A stretch of 64,000 bases of DNA, from the NCBI GenBank assembly GCA_017614315.1, contig JAGACA010000007.1, positions 132,433 to 196,432 on the forward strand, read 5' to 3'. Positions 27,280-36,504 of the stretch are shown here, piece after piece; positions within the stretch are counted from its first letter, which is position 1; each line of letters starts with the position of its first letter. This stretch comes from Clostridia bacterium. GTDB lineage: Bacteria; Bacillota; Clostridia; Christensenellales; CAG-138. The notes under the pieces are model-generated. The model was given only the letters and a program-made list of their open reading frames with translations. It ran no database searches and was not told the origin of the DNA. The position numbers and the translations under genes were made by a program.

Positions 27280-29214
27280 ATGAACAAAATGACAGTCAAG
27301 GATCTGAACGTCACCGGCAAGCGCGTTCTCGTGCGCGTCGATTTCAACGTTCCCCTCAACGCCGACTGCGAGATCACGGACGAGAGCCGCATACTCGGCG
27401 CTCTCCCCACGATAAAGTATCTCGTTTCCCGCGGCGCAAAGGTCATCCTCTGCTCGCATCTCGGCCGTCCCAAGGGCAAGTTCGTTCCCGAGATGAGCCT
27501 CGCCCCCGTCGCGAAGAGGCTTCAGGAGCTGCTTCCCGACGTTAAGGTCGTTTTCGCACACGACATTATCGGGTCCGATGCGGCAAATAAGGTCGCCGAG
27601 ATGAACAACGGCGAGATAGTCCTTCTCGAGAACCTCCGCTATCATGCCGAGGAGGAGAAGAACGATCCCGAGTTCGCAAAGAAGCTCGCCTCCTACGCCG
27701 ACGTTTACGTCTCCGACGCGTTCGGCACCGTCCACCGTGCACACGCCTCCACCGAGGGCGTCGCTCACTACCTGCCCGCCGCCTGCGGCTTCCTCATCGA
27801 GAAAGAGCTCGGCGTAATGGGCAAGGCGCTCGAGAATCCCGACCGTCCCTTCGTCGCCATACTCGGCGGCAAGAAGGTCGCGGACAAGATCGGCGTCATC
27901 AGGAACCTGCTCTTAAAATGCGACACCCTCATCATCGGCGGTGCGATGAGCTATACCTTCTTCAAGGCGATGGGCCTCAGCATCGGCGACTCCCTCCTCG
28001 ACGAGGGCTCAATCGACCTTGCGAAGTCCCTTATGGACGAGGCGAAGGAAAAAGGCGTCAGGATGTGCCTTCCCATCGACTGCGTAGTAGCGAAGGAATT
28101 CGCCGCGGACGCAGAGCATAAGACCGTACCGTACGACAAGATGCCCGACGGCTGGCAGGGTCTCGACATCGGCGAAGCCACCGCGAAGCTCTACGGCGAC
28201 ATAATCCGCGAAGCCAAGACCGTAGTCTGGAACGGCCCGATGGGCGTGTTCGAGATGGACGCCTTCGCAGAGGGCACCAAGGCCGTCGCTATCGCCTGCA
28301 CGGAGTGCGCCGGCACCACAATCATCGGCGGCGGCGATTCCGCTTCCGCGGTCAACAAGTTCGGCCTCGGCGACAAGATCACCCATATCTCCACCGGCGG
28401 CGGCGCTTCCCTTGAGTTCCTCGAGGGCAAGGTGCTTCCCGGCGTAGCCGCGCTTTACGACAAGACCTCCCGCCGCAAGTTCATCGCCGGCAACTGGAAG
28501 ATGAACATGACCCCCTGCGAGGCAGAAAAGCTCGTCGCAGAGCTCGTTCCCCTCGTGAAGGACGCGGAGGCCGAGGTGGTCGTCTGCCCGCCGTACGTCG
28601 ACATTCCCTTCGTCGCCCCCATCATAAAGGGGACAAACGTAAGGCTCGGCGCGCAGAACATCCACTGGGCGGATAAGGGCGCGTTCACCGGCGAGGTCGC
28701 CGCGAACATGCTCAAGGCTCTCGGCGTAGAGTACGCAATAATCGGCCATTCCGAGCGCAGACAGTACTTCGGCGAGACCGACGCCACCGTCAACGCCCGC
28801 ATGAAGGCAGCTCTCGCGAACGACATCACCCCGATCGTCTGCGTCGGCGAAACGCTCGAGCAGCGCGAGGCAGGCGTCACCGACGAGTTCCTCGCCGGCC
28901 AGATCAAGGGCGCCTTCGATGGCGTCGACCGCGCCTCGGCAGCCAAGGTCGTCATCGCTTACGAGCCCATCTGGGCGATCGGCACAGGCAAGACCGCTTC
29001 CGACGAGGAAGCCGACCGCACCATAGCCGCCGTCCGCAAGGTGTTCGGCGAGCTCTACGGCGAGGAGGCCGCGAACGACGTCCGCATCCTCTACGGCGGA
29101 TCCATGAACGCGAAGAACGCGCACGGCCTCAAGGCCATGCCCAACATCGACGGCGGCCTCATCGGCGGCGCTTCGCTCAAGCCCGTTGATTTCAGCCGCG
29201 TGGTCCTCGACTGA
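27280..29214 (+). CDS. pgk-tpiA: Phosphoglycerate kinase-triosephosphate isomerase fusion
   Basis: One uninterrupted 644-residue chain with two glycolytic enzymes. Residues 1-396 are phosphoglycerate kinase ([26 protein letters not shown] and the C-terminal [14 protein letters not shown]). After a linker of a few residues (YDKTSR), triosephosphate isomerase starts at about residue 398 ([10 protein letters not shown]) with the catalytic His in IIGHSERRQ and Glu in [13 protein letters not shown], and ends with LYGGSM and LIGGASLKP. No internal start codon with a ribosome binding site is visible at the joint. GGAGG precedes the ATG; a TATAAT at 27245-27250 has a weak -35. A comparable fusion is known from Thermotoga maritima. 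Confidence 0.97.
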   Translation: MNKMTVKDLNVTGKRVLVRVDFNVPLNADCEITDESRILGALPTIKYLVSRGAKVILCSHLGRPKGKFVPEMSLAPVAKRLQELLPDVKVVFAHDIIGSDAANKVAEMNNGEIVLLENLRYHAEEEKNDPEFAKKLASYADVYVSDAFGTVHRAHASTEGVAHYLPAACGFLIEKELGVMGKALENPDRPFVAILGGKKVADKIGVIRNLLLKCDTLIIGGAMSYTFFKAMGLSIGDSLLDEGSIDLAKSLMDEAKEKGVRMCLPIDCVVAKEFAADAEHKTVPYDKMPDGWQGLDIGEATAKLYGDIIREAKTVVWNGPMGVFEMDAFAEGTKAVAIACTECAGTTIIGGGDSASAVNKFGLGDKITHISTGGGASLEFLEGKVLPGVAALYDKTSRRKFIAGNWKMNMTPCEAEKLVAELVPLVKDAEAEVVVCPPYVDIPFVAPIIKGTNVRLGAQNIHWADKGAFTGEVAANMLKALGVEYAIIGHSERRQYFGETDATVNARMKAALANDITPIVCVGETLEQREAGVTDEFLAGQIKGAFDGVDRASAAKVVIAYEPIWAIGTGKTASDEEADRTIAAVRKVFGELYGEEAANDVRILYGGSMNAKNAHGLKAMPNIDGGLIGGASLKPVDFSRVVLD

Positions 29215-29228
29215 CAAAACGTTTATAG

Positions 29229-29251
29229 GGGCGGGCGCAAAACGCCCGCCC
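29229..29251 (+). promoter_or_regulatory. GC-rich hairpin between pgk-tpiA and gpmI
   Basis: GGGCGGGCG pairs perfectly with CGCCCGCCC around a five-base loop. There is no U-tract, so it is not a standard terminator; it ends 11 bases before the gpmI ATG. Confidence 0.65.
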
Positions 29252-29262
29252 GGTACAAAGCC

Positions 29263-30801
29263 ATGAAAAAACTAACCGCACTTATAATACTAGACGGCTT
29301 CGGATACCGCGAGGATCCGACCGACAACGCCGTGCTCATCGACGGAATCAGAAACATAAAGGCTCTCTGGAACAAGTACCCGCACACGCTCATCGGCGCG
29401 TCGGGGCTCGACGTCGGTCTTCCCGACGGTCAGATGGGCAACTCCGAGGTCGGGCATATGAACCTCGGCGCGGGACGCATCGTGTTCCAGGACTATCCCA
29501 GGATCGACAAGTCCATAGCGGACGGCGACTTCTTCACGAATCCCGCCTTCATGGGCGCGGTCAACAACTGTAAGGAGCACGGCTCGTCCCTGCACCTTCT
29601 CGGCCTCTGCTCCGACGGCGGGATACATTCCCGCCTGAACCACCTTTACGCGCTCCTCGAGCTCGCGAAGAGGGAGGGACTCAAAAAGGTCTATATACAC
29701 TGCTTCATGGACGGGCGCGATACGCCTCCCACCAGCGGCATAGACTTCATCAAAGAGGTCGCCGACAAGGCGAAGGAGATAGGCGTCGGCGAGATCGCCA
29801 CGGTACAGGGCAGGTTCTGGGGCATGGATCGCGACAAGCGCTACGAGCGCGTGAAGCTCGGCTATGACGCGATCGCGAACGGCGAGGGCGTTTTCGAGAC
29901 CGATCCCGTATCTGCCATGGAGCGCTCCTACGCCAACGGCAAGACCGACGAGTTCGTCGTTCCCGCCGTCATCACGAAGGACGGGAAGCCCGTCGCGACA
30001 GTTCAGCCGAACGACAGCGTGATATTCTTCAATTTCCGCACCGACCGTCCCACCGAGCTGACCGAGGCGTTCATTTTCGACGATTACGCATATTTCGAAA
30101 GAAAGCGCGGCTTCATACCGCTTTATTACGTTTGCATGACGCTCTACCGCGACGATTTCGACGGAAAGGCCGACATCGCGTTCCGTCCGCTCAAGTACGA
30201 GAACCTGCTCGGTCAGTACGTCTCGAAGCACGGTCTGAACCAGCTGCGCCTCGCCGAGAGCGAGAAGAAGCGCCACGTCACGTTCTTCTTCAACGGCGGC
30301 ACGGACGAGGTCTCCGAGGGCGAGGATCACATAATACTCGATTCCCCGAAGGTCGAGACCTACGATCTCGCGCCGGCTATGCGCGCATACGACCTTACCG
30401 ACATCGCCGTCGAAAAGGTAAGAGCGCATGAATACGACCTCCTCGTCATGAACTTCGCGAATCCCGACATGGTCGGTCACACCGCCGTGCGCGATTCCGT
30501 AATCGCGGCGGTGCACGCCGTCGACGAATGCGTCGGCAGGCTCGTCGCCGAGATCGTTAAGGAGGGCGGCTCCTGCATAGTCACCGCCGATCACGGCAAC
30601 TGCGAGACGATGGTCGAAAACGGCAAGCCCATGACTGCGCACACGACTAACCCCGTGCCCCTTATCTGCGTAACGAAGGAAGGCCGCAGGATAGGGCTCA
30701 GGGAGGGCGGCCGCCTCGGCAACGTCGCTCCGACCATACTCGAGATGATGGGGCTCGAAAAGCCCGCCGAGATGACGCTCGACAGCCTTATCGTTCACTG
30801 A
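29263..30801 (+). CDS. gpmI: 2,3-bisphosphoglycerate-independent phosphoglycerate mutase
   Basis: It interconverts 3- and 2-phosphoglycerate through a phosphoserine intermediate and two Mn2+ ions. The 512 residues show the metal-binding start ILDGFGYRED, the nucleophile Ser in MGNSEVGHMNLG, RFWGMDRDKRYERV, and the C-terminal metal ligands in NFANPDMVGHT and TADHGNCE. The usual family length is 510-515. No good ribosome binding site precedes the ATG; the sequence between the hairpin and ATG is GGTACAAAGCC. It probably shares a transcript with pgk-tpiA. Confidence 0.97.
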   Translation: MKKLTALIILDGFGYREDPTDNAVLIDGIRNIKALWNKYPHTLIGASGLDVGLPDGQMGNSEVGHMNLGAGRIVFQDYPRIDKSIADGDFFTNPAFMGAVNNCKEHGSSLHLLGLCSDGGIHSRLNHLYALLELAKREGLKKVYIHCFMDGRDTPPTSGIDFIKEVADKAKEIGVGEIATVQGRFWGMDRDKRYERVKLGYDAIANGEGVFETDPVSAMERSYANGKTDEFVVPAVITKDGKPVATVQPNDSVIFFNFRTDRPTELTEAFIFDDYAYFERKRGFIPLYYVCMTLYRDDFDGKADIAFRPLKYENLLGQYVSKHGLNQLRLAESEKKRHVTFFFNGGTDEVSEGEDHIILDSPKVETYDLAPAMRAYDLTDIAVEKVRAHEYDLLVMNFANPDMVGHTAVRDSVIAAVHAVDECVGRLVAEIVKEGGSCIVTADHGNCETMVENGKPMTAHTTNPVPLICVTKEGRRIGLREGGRLGNVAPTILEMMGLEKPAEMTLDSLIVH

Positions 30802-30830
30802 CCGAAGGCATACGGTAAGGAGATAACAAA

Positions 30831-32228
30831 GTGATTTGCAAATACTGCGGAGCCCAAGTTCCGGACAAAGAGGATTTTTGCCCGGAATGCGGGGGAATAA
30901 TCGACCGTGAAGAGGATACCGATACGAAACGCGAAAGAAAAAACATGACACGGGGAAGAACCGGCGACGGCATGAAATGGGTCATCATTTCGCTGTTCAT
31001 AATCGTTCTCATACTCCTTGCGGGGCTCGGCGCCGTCGTGCTCGATCACTTCGGCGTGATAGAGCTCCCGATAAGCTGCGCGGGGCTCGGCAAAACGAAA
31101 GCTCCGACGATCGAACAGGACAGCGAGGATCCGGGCAGATATTTCGTCACGGTCTACGCCGATCCCGGGACGAAGCTCGTTTTCGAGACGTCCAGGGGCA
31201 ACAGGAACGAGGCCGAGGTATCGCGCAAGGGCTATGTCGTGTTCAGCGTTCCCGATACGGGACTGATCCCGCCGGAGCCCATCGACGGCGGCACCTGTCT
31301 GGTCACGCCGAAGATCTATAAGATCGGCGACGACGGCTCCGAAACGCTCATCACGGGCTTCACGCCCGTCGAGGTGAACGTGCCCGCCATCAAGATCTCG
31401 TTCGACAACGGCGATCACATTGCCGCGAAGAACGGCTCGGCGGAGATCTCGGGCCGCGTCGAGCCTGCGGGCTCGGCGATTATCATCGCCGGCGAGAGCG
31501 TCGAGGTGGGGCAGGACGGAAGCTTCTCCCACGCCGTCGCTTTCAAGGAAGCGGGCGAGCAGACGGTCGCCTTCGAGGCGAGATGCCCCGGGTACCGGAT
31601 ATTCCGCAAAAGCTTCACCGTAACGGTGGACGCCGCGGCGGTGGCCTTCATACAGTTCCCGTGGGAATACGGCGACGAAACGTTCACGCAGCGCGTAAAG
31701 AACAACGCCGATACGCCTCTCGAGGTCTGGGGACGCGTTCCCGCGGGCTCGAGGGTGACTGTCAGCAGCGCCTCCGAATCGGTGGGCCTCACCGATCCGA
31801 CGGTCGACGGCGACGGCAAATTCCTGTTCATCGTCACCATGCCCACGGCGGGGGATTACGAGCTGCGGATCACCTGCGCCGCTCCGTCGGGCGAGGTCGT
31901 CGAGCGCGTACTGCATGTCCAGCGCGCACCCGAGTGGAGGTCGTACGTCGAAAGCTCGTGGGCGATGAGCTATGAAGCGCTGAGCTATTCGTCGAAGAGG
32001 GCATATAAGATCAGCGGAAAGGTCACCGAGGTCATCGAGGACGGCGATTCCACGATCGTGCGCCTCGACATCGGCGGCGGCCAGACCGTGATACTGCATT
32101 ATCACCATCACTACCCCAACGCGGGCACTCTCGAGCTTGGCAGCGTGCACACGGGCATCTACGGTCATCCCACCGGCAAGAACGCCGACGGAGACCCCGA
32201 GGTTTACGTCTGGTTCATTATCGACTGA
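30831..32228 (+). CDS. Zinc-ribbon membrane protein with extracytoplasmic beta-domains
   Basis: I do not recognise a named family. The 465 residues begin with a four-cysteine zinc ribbon (Cys3, Cys6, Cys17, Cys20), then a charged linker, one membrane helix (WVIISLFIIVLILLAGLG, about residues 50-67) and a long outside region. That region looks like two or three beta-sandwich modules (for example AEISGRVEPAGSAIIIAGE and VWGRVPAGSRVTVSS, which resemble Ig-like or bacterial adhesion repeats) and a C-terminal domain containing HYHHHYPNAG. The start is GTG at 30831 with AAGGAG upstream. The membrane arrangement mirrors the unrelated zinc-ribbon gene at 43370-44053. Confidence 0.82.
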   Translation: MICKYCGAQVPDKEDFCPECGGIIDREEDTDTKRERKNMTRGRTGDGMKWVIISLFIIVLILLAGLGAVVLDHFGVIELPISCAGLGKTKAPTIEQDSEDPGRYFVTVYADPGTKLVFETSRGNRNEAEVSRKGYVVFSVPDTGLIPPEPIDGGTCLVTPKIYKIGDDGSETLITGFTPVEVNVPAIKISFDNGDHIAAKNGSAEISGRVEPAGSAIIIAGESVEVGQDGSFSHAVAFKEAGEQTVAFEARCPGYRIFRKSFTVTVDAAAVAFIQFPWEYGDETFTQRVKNNADTPLEVWGRVPAGSRVTVSSASESVGLTDPTVDGDGKFLFIVTMPTAGDYELRITCAAPSGEVVERVLHVQRAPEWRSYVESSWAMSYEALSYSSKRAYKISGKVTEVIEDGDSTIVRLDIGGGQTVILHYHHHYPNAGTLELGSVHTGIYGHPTGKNADGDPEVYVWFIID

Positions 32229-32262
32229 CGCGAAAATATACCTTTTTAGGCGATATTGGCTC

Positions 32263-32291
32263 TTGCATTGCACGCGCAAAGGTGGTATAAT
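32263..32291 (+). promoter_or_regulatory. Promoter of secG
   Basis: TTGCAT at 32263-32268 and TATAAT at 32286-32291 with a 17-base spacer, 37 bases before the secG ATG. Confidence 0.82.
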
Positions 32292-32327
32292 GTCCGTCGC
32301 AGTTGATGTTTCTGAAAGGAAAAAACT

Positions 32328-32633
32328 ATGGAAATCGTTCAAATAATCGTTAATTTTCTTCTGCTCATCGCAGCGGTACTGCTTGTAATAGTCGTTCTCG
32401 CGCAGAACTCGTCGAGCTCCGGTCTCGGCAGTGCGTTCGGCAATGAGACCACCGCTCTCACCACCCGCGGCAAGAAGGCGAGCCGTGAAAAGCAGCTTCA
32501 GAAGATCACGGTCATACTCGGCATCATCGTCGCAGTGCTCGCGATCATCATGCTTCTCCTTCCCGCCATCACGAAATGGGTAACTCCTTCGACGACCACT
32601 TCCATGCTCGGCGTATTGGAGAACGTACTCTGA
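32328..32633 (+). CDS. secG: Preprotein translocase subunit SecG
   Basis: A 101-residue membrane protein with two hydrophobic segments: the first, IIVNFLLLIAAVLLVIVVLA, is followed by the family hallmark QNSSSSGLGSAFG, and the second is VILGIIVAVLAIIMLLLP. SecG assists SecYE during translocation. The longer cytoplasmic loop and C-terminal tail are normal for Clostridia. It has its own promoter and terminator; in many Firmicutes secG is followed by rnr-smpB-ssrA, and here smpB and tmRNA follow without rnr. Confidence 0.94.
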   Translation: MEIVQIIVNFLLLIAAVLLVIVVLAQNSSSSGLGSAFGNETTALTTRGKKASREKQLQKITVILGIIVAVLAIIMLLLPAITKWVTPSTTTSMLGVLENVL

Positions 32634-32648
32634 TCCTGACACGATCAC

Positions 32649-32691
32649 AAGCGCAGCGCCCGTGAGAACATGAGTGCTGCGCTTATTTTTT
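32649..32691 (+). terminator. Terminator after secG
   Basis: AAGCGCAGC (32649-32657) pairs with GCTGCGCTT (32676-32684) and is followed by ATTTTTT. Confidence 0.88.
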
Positions 32692-32707
32692 GAAAGCAGG
32701 GCTTGAT

Positions 32708-32775
32708 ATGCCGATAAAAAGGGCGTCCGCGTCATCAGCGACAACCGCAAGGCAAGGCATGATTACTTTATCTAA
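32708..32775 (+). pseudogene. Partial duplicate of the 5' end of smpB
   Basis: From the ATG at 32708, about 68 bases repeat the beginning of smpB (32840 onward) with only a few substitutions and a one-base net deletion in the early A-run (five A then three G, against seven A then two G). The shift removes the smpB frame; the copy now reads 33 codons to a stop at 32807-32809. The match ends abruptly after TTTATC. The two starts are 132 bases apart. I interpret it as a decayed tandem duplication; the short ORF has no good ribosome binding site. Confidence 0.85.
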
Positions 32776-32839
32776 GAACAAATCAGCCGGAGATCCGGGA
32801 TCCTATTAAGCGGATCCTGCACGAAAGGAGGAGACAGGG

Positions 32840-33313
32840 ATGCCGATAAAAAAAGGCGTTCGCGTCATCAGCGACAACCGCAAGGCAAGGCATGATTATT
32901 TTATCGAAGACGTATATGAGGCGGGGCTCGCGCTCGTCGGCACCGAGGTCAAGTCCATCCGTCTCGGCAGGGTCAACATAAAGGACTCGTACGTCAAGGT
33001 CAAAAACGACGAGGCGATCGTCGTTGGAATGCACGTAAGCCCTTACGAAAAGGGCAATATCTACAACCGCGATCCGTTTCGCGAAAGGAAGCTGCTCCTG
33101 CATAAGCGCGAGATACTTAAGCTCAAAAAGCTTTCCGAGGCGGACGGTTACAGCCTCATACCGCTGAATATCTATATAAAGGACGGGCTCGTCAAGATGG
33201 AGGTCGCCGTCGCAAAGGGCAAAAAGCTTTACGATAAAAGACACGACATCGCAGAGCGCGACGCGAAAAGACAGATAGAACAGAAGCGGAAAGAGGAAAG
33301 AAACTGGGATTGA
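32840..33313 (+). CDS. smpB: SsrA-binding protein SmpB
   Basis: It binds tmRNA and brings it to stalled ribosomes. The 157 residues show the beta-barrel core ([36 protein letters not shown]), the tmRNA-contact [11 protein letters not shown], and the basic C-terminal tail ([18 protein letters not shown]) that enters the mRNA channel. AAAGGAGGAGACAGGG precedes the ATG. The tmRNA gene follows after 67 bases, and its promoter overlaps the smpB stop. A truncated copy of its own start lies 132 bases upstream. Confidence 0.97.
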   Translation: MPIKKGVRVISDNRKARHDYFIEDVYEAGLALVGTEVKSIRLGRVNIKDSYVKVKNDEAIVVGMHVSPYEKGNIYNRDPFRERKLLLHKREILKLKKLSEADGYSLIPLNIYIKDGLVKMEVAVAKGKKLYDKRHDIAERDAKRQIEQKRKEERNWD

Positions 33314-33338
33314 AACTCCCGCAGGGGGGGAGTATAAT
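33310..33338 (+). promoter_or_regulatory. Promoter of ssrA (tmRNA)
   Basis: TTGAAA (33310-33315), overlapping the smpB stop codon, and TATAAT (33333-33338), with a 17-base spacer. A short 5' precursor leader with an AGATC/GATCT stem precedes the mature end. Confidence 0.82.
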
Positions 33339-33380
33339 CAGGTGAGATCTCCCGCCGTAAGGCGGATCTGACATAAATAT

Positions 33381-33735
33381 GGGGGCGTAAATGGTTTCGA
33401 CGGGGATCATGGATGCCCGATAAGCGAGCCGAAGACCCTTGCTTCGTAAAAAAAGGGAAAATACTTAAATATAACTGACAACTACAGCTATATGCCTGTA
33501 GCGGCCTAACGGCCCTACCGTCCGCCCGCAGCTGCCCACGACTGCGGATACGGGCGTCATCAAAGTGGGGAACCAGCCCGGGCCAGCCCCGCCCCGGGTG
33601 GGATCAAGGGACTGCCGGAACCGTAAGCCCGTCGGCGGGCGTACGGCAACGAAAGACATAATCCGCCGACTACGCTCGTAGAAGTTCGCGCAGACAGGTT
33701 TTCGGACAAGAGTTCGACTCTCTTCGCCTCCACCA
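33381..33735 (+). ncRNA. ssrA: Transfer-messenger RNA
   Basis: The 5' end GGGGGCGTAAATGGTTTCGA and the 3' end TTCGACTCTCTTCGCCTCC-ACCA form the tRNA-like acceptor stem (seven pairs with one G-U), T-arm and encoded CCA. The tag reading frame ends ...DNYSYMPVAA and a TAA (around 33500-33510), an Ala-Ala end typical of degradation tags; the codon before Asp reads ACT, so the resume codon is either this or GAC. The intervening part folds into GC-rich pseudoknot-like hairpins. About 355 nucleotides, a normal length. SmpB is encoded just upstream. Confidence 0.95.
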
Positions 33736-33813
33736 ATGCAGAATCAGACGAACTTTTACTTCTGGCCAACCGGCTTCGCAGTCAAAGTCAAGCTCTGAGG
33801 ATGCAAAAGCTTT

Positions 33814-33847
33814 GCCACCTCCTGATGGGGGTGGCATTCTTCGTTTT
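33814..33847 (+). terminator. Probable terminator after tmRNA
   Basis: GCCACCTCC-TGAT-GGGGGTGGC is a nine-pair stem with one G-U pair, followed by ATTCTTCGTTTT. The stretch from here to 33924 holds nothing else I recognise. Confidence 0.6.
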
Positions 33848-33924
33848 GGCATAGGGTCAACACCATCAAGTTTATTTTCTCTACCTCGTCGTTACAATTT
33901 GTACTTTTCACTTAACAAGTTTTT

Positions 33925-33953
33925 CCGGGACGCGGAAGCGTCCCGGTTCTTTT
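33925..33953 (+). terminator. Strong terminator before the ABC exporter
   Basis: CCGGGACGC-GGAA-GCGTCCCGG followed by TTCTTTT: a nine-pair perfect stem with a tetraloop. Confidence 0.85.
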
Positions 33954-33963
33954 ATGCTTGTCA

Positions 33964-33992
33964 TTGAAAAAAACGCGCGACTGTGATAGACT
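33964..33992 (+). promoter_or_regulatory. Promoter of the ABC exporter operon
   Basis: TTGAAA (33964-33969) and TAGACT (33987-33992), 17-base spacer. The start codon with AGGAGG lies about 40 bases downstream. Confidence 0.55.
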
Positions 33993-34035
33993 TATCATGT
34001 GAAAAAACGATGGCTCGAAAAGGAGGAAAAGCCGA

Positions 34036-35916
34036 ATGCCCGGTTCCGGTCCAGGTGGAATGCACGGCAGGGGCTTTCTGACGGATGAGGAAAAGAAAAA
34101 CCGCCCGAAAGTCACTTGGCCGCTCATAAAACGAATACTGTCATACCTCAAGCCGTATTGGAAGCAGATGGCGATCGTGCTGCTTTGCATAATCGTCTCT
34201 TCCGTTCTCGGCCTCCTGCCCTCAGTACTGACGGGCCGCATCATCGACGAAGGCCTCATCGGACGGAACCTCAAGATGCTGATCACGCTGATACTCGTTT
34301 CGCTCGGCGTGACCTTCGCGTCGCACCTCATCGGCGTCGGCGAGAGCTATCTCAACAACTGGATCGCCCAGCACATAAGCTTCGACATGCGGAACAATAT
34401 GTACCGCCATCTGCAGAAGATGTCGCAGCGGTTCTTCACGACCAACAATCAGGGCGATATCATAACGAGGATGACGAGCGACATATCCGGCGTGGAGCGC
34501 GTCGTGACGAGCACCTTCACGTCGATACTCTCGAACTCCATCACGCTTGTCGCCGCGGTGGTCATCATGTTTCGTCAGAACCCGATACTCGCGGTAGTCG
34601 GCATGATGATCATACCTCTGTTCGTTATCCCCACGCGCATGGCGGGCAAGACGCGCTGGAAGCTCACGCAGGAATCGCAGGAGTGCAGCGACAAGGTCAA
34701 CGGCATACTCAACGAGACACTGTCGGTCAGCGGACAGCTCCTCGTAAAGCTGTTCGGCCGCGAGGATCAGGAATACGAAAAGTATAAGACCGTCAACGGC
34801 AAGATGATCCGCCTCAACATCAAGGAGAGCATGGCTGGCCGCTGGTTCATGGTCGTGATACAGACCTTCTCGGGAATAGGCCCCATGCTTTTGTACCTCG
34901 TCGGCGGCATAATGATGATGCGTTACGACTCGAGCCTCACCGTCGGCGACATCACCGTTCTCGTTGCGCTTTTGGGCAGGATGTACGGCCCGGTCAATTC
35001 GCTCCTCAACATACAGGTCGAGTGGATCCGCTCGATGGCGCTGTTCACCAGGATATTCGAGTATTTCGATATGCCGATCGAGATCAAGGAGCCCGAAAGC
35101 CCCGTGATCCCCGCCGCATCCACCGGCGCGGTCGAGTTCAAAAACGTCAACTTCTCCTATGACGCCGAAAGGCAGATACTCCACGACGTGAGCTTCGAGC
35201 TCAGGAGCGGCCGCAGCATAGCGATAGTCGGCCCGTCCGGCTCCGGCAAGAGCACGATCATCAACCTCATCCCGCGCCTTTACGACGTCGATTCGGGCGA
35301 AGTGCTCTTCGACGGCGTGGACGTTAGGGATCTGAGCCTCGACTTTTTGCGCGGCAGCGTCGGCATAGTCAGCCAGGAGACGTATCTCTTCAACGGCACC
35401 ATCCGCGAAAACCTTCTGTACGCCAAGCCCGACGCGACCGATGAGGAGCTTATCGAGGCCTGCAAAAAGGCGAACATCTACGACTTCGTCGAAAAGCAGG
35501 AAAAGGGTCTCGACTCGATCGTCGGCAACCGCGGGCTGAAGCTCTCCGGCGGCGAGAAGCAGCGTATCTCCATCGCGCGGGTGCTTCTGAAGGATCCCGC
35601 TCTGCTCATATTCGACGAGGCGACGAGCGCGCTCGACTCGATCTCGGAACAGAAGATCCAGGACGCGATCGATCCCATAATCGCGGAGCGGACGAGCATA
35701 CTCATAGCGCACCGCCTTTCGACGATACTCGCCGCGGACGAGATCATCGTCGTCAAGGACGGCAGGATCGTTGAGCGAGGCGTGCATAAGGAGCTTGTCA
35801 AAGCGGGCGGAGTATACACGGAGCTTTACGAAACGCAGTTCAAGCGCGCCCTCGAGGAAAACGCCGGGTTTATCCCGACCGAGACCGAGGACACCGATTA
35901 TCTTAATGCGGAATGA
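34036..35916 (+). CDS. ABC exporter, fused permease and ATPase
   Basis: A 626-residue half-transporter of the MsbA/LmrA type, acting as a dimer. A six-helix membrane domain (about residues 35-340) is followed by an ATPase domain with Walker A VGPSGSGKST, signature LKLSGGEKQRIS and Walker B LLIFDEATSALD. The export substrate is unknown. The N-terminus starts with a Gly-, Pro- and Met-rich stretch, common in this group. Downstream, an acetyltransferase and an HD-domain gene follow closely and may be co-transcribed. A second half-transporter at 59896-61671 is related but not adjacent. Confidence 0.93.
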   Translation: MPGSGPGGMHGRGFLTDEEKKNRPKVTWPLIKRILSYLKPYWKQMAIVLLCIIVSSVLGLLPSVLTGRIIDEGLIGRNLKMLITLILVSLGVTFASHLIGVGESYLNNWIAQHISFDMRNNMYRHLQKMSQRFFTTNNQGDIITRMTSDISGVERVVTSTFTSILSNSITLVAAVVIMFRQNPILAVVGMMIIPLFVIPTRMAGKTRWKLTQESQECSDKVNGILNETLSVSGQLLVKLFGREDQEYEKYKTVNGKMIRLNIKESMAGRWFMVVIQTFSGIGPMLLYLVGGIMMMRYDSSLTVGDITVLVALLGRMYGPVNSLLNIQVEWIRSMALFTRIFEYFDMPIEIKEPESPVIPAASTGAVEFKNVNFSYDAERQILHDVSFELRSGRSIAIVGPSGSGKSTIINLIPRLYDVDSGEVLFDGVDVRDLSLDFLRGSVGIVSQETYLFNGTIRENLLYAKPDATDEELIEACKKANIYDFVEKQEKGLDSIVGNRGLKLSGGEKQRISIARVLLKDPALLIFDEATSALDSISEQKIQDAIDPIIAERTSILIAHRLSTILAADEIIVVKDGRIVERGVHKELVKAGGVYTELYETQFKRALEENAGFIPTETEDTDYLNAE

Positions 35917-35946
35917 TACGGGCGATCCGGCCCGGGGAGGAACGAT

Positions 35947-36504
35947 ATGAAAGTCAAGAACATAGAGCTTACGCTCAGGGACGGCAGGAAAGCCGTATTG
36001 AGGAACCCCGTACGCGAGGATGCGCAGGGACTTATCGATTACCTTGTAAAGTCCGCCGAGGAGACGGACTTCCTTCTCCGCAATCCCGATGAATGCGGCA
36101 AGTACACGCTCGAGAGCGAGTATAAGTTCATAGAGAACATGAACGGCGCGGACAATATGCTGACGCTCGTCTGCGACGTCGAAGGCGTTATCGCGGGCAA
36201 CTGCCAGATAACTTGGTCGAAGAGCATGAAGCTTAAGCACCGCGCCGAGATCGGCATCGCGCTTATGCGCGAATACTGGGGGCTCGGGATCGGAAGCGCC
36301 ATGTTCCGCGAAATGCAGAAGATCGCCGAGGCGAATCCCGACATCCTCCAGATGGAGCTCGAATTCATAGAAGGAAATGCCCGCGCCCGCGCGCTTTATG
36401 AAAAGATGGGTTTCAGGATCACCGGCATGAGACCCGACGCGATAATGGGACGCGACGGCAAGCTCAAAAACGAATACCACATGATAAGGAAGATAGAAAG
36501 ATGA
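35947..36504 (+). CDS. GNAT family N-acetyltransferase
   Basis: A 185-residue acetyl-CoA-dependent acetyltransferase. The GNAT core is present: AEIGIALMREYWGLGIGSAM (motif A, acetyl-CoA pyrophosphate loop) and ARALYEKMGFRITGMRP (motif B). The resemblance is to RimJ/RimL-like and general small-molecule acetyltransferases; the substrate is unknown. GGAGG lies 6 bases before the ATG. Its stop overlaps the next start (ATGA). Confidence 0.92.
   Translation: MKVKNIELTLRDGRKAVLRNPVREDAQGLIDYLVKSAEETDFLLRNPDECGKYTLESEYKFIENMNGADNMLTLVCDVEGVIAGNCQITWSKSMKLKHRAEIGIALMREYWGLGIGSAMFREMQKIAEANPDILQMELEFIEGNARARALYEKMGFRITGMRPDAIMGRDGKLKNEYHMIRKIER

Noticed and set aside
32790..32816. GGATCC pairs before smpB as a terminator or mobile-element end
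   Set aside because: The six-base palindromes have no U-tract or target-site duplication and are explained by chance or by the local duplication.
33560..33769. Reverse-strand frame over the tmRNA gene
   Set aside because: It is antisense to the 3' half of tmRNA; its sequence (VEAKRVELLSENL) is a familiar false ORF created by the tmRNA ends.
33735..34035. Possible integrated element at the 3' end of tmRNA
   Set aside because: tmRNA ends are common integration sites, but there is no integrase, no repeat of the 3' end and only two terminators and a promoter here.
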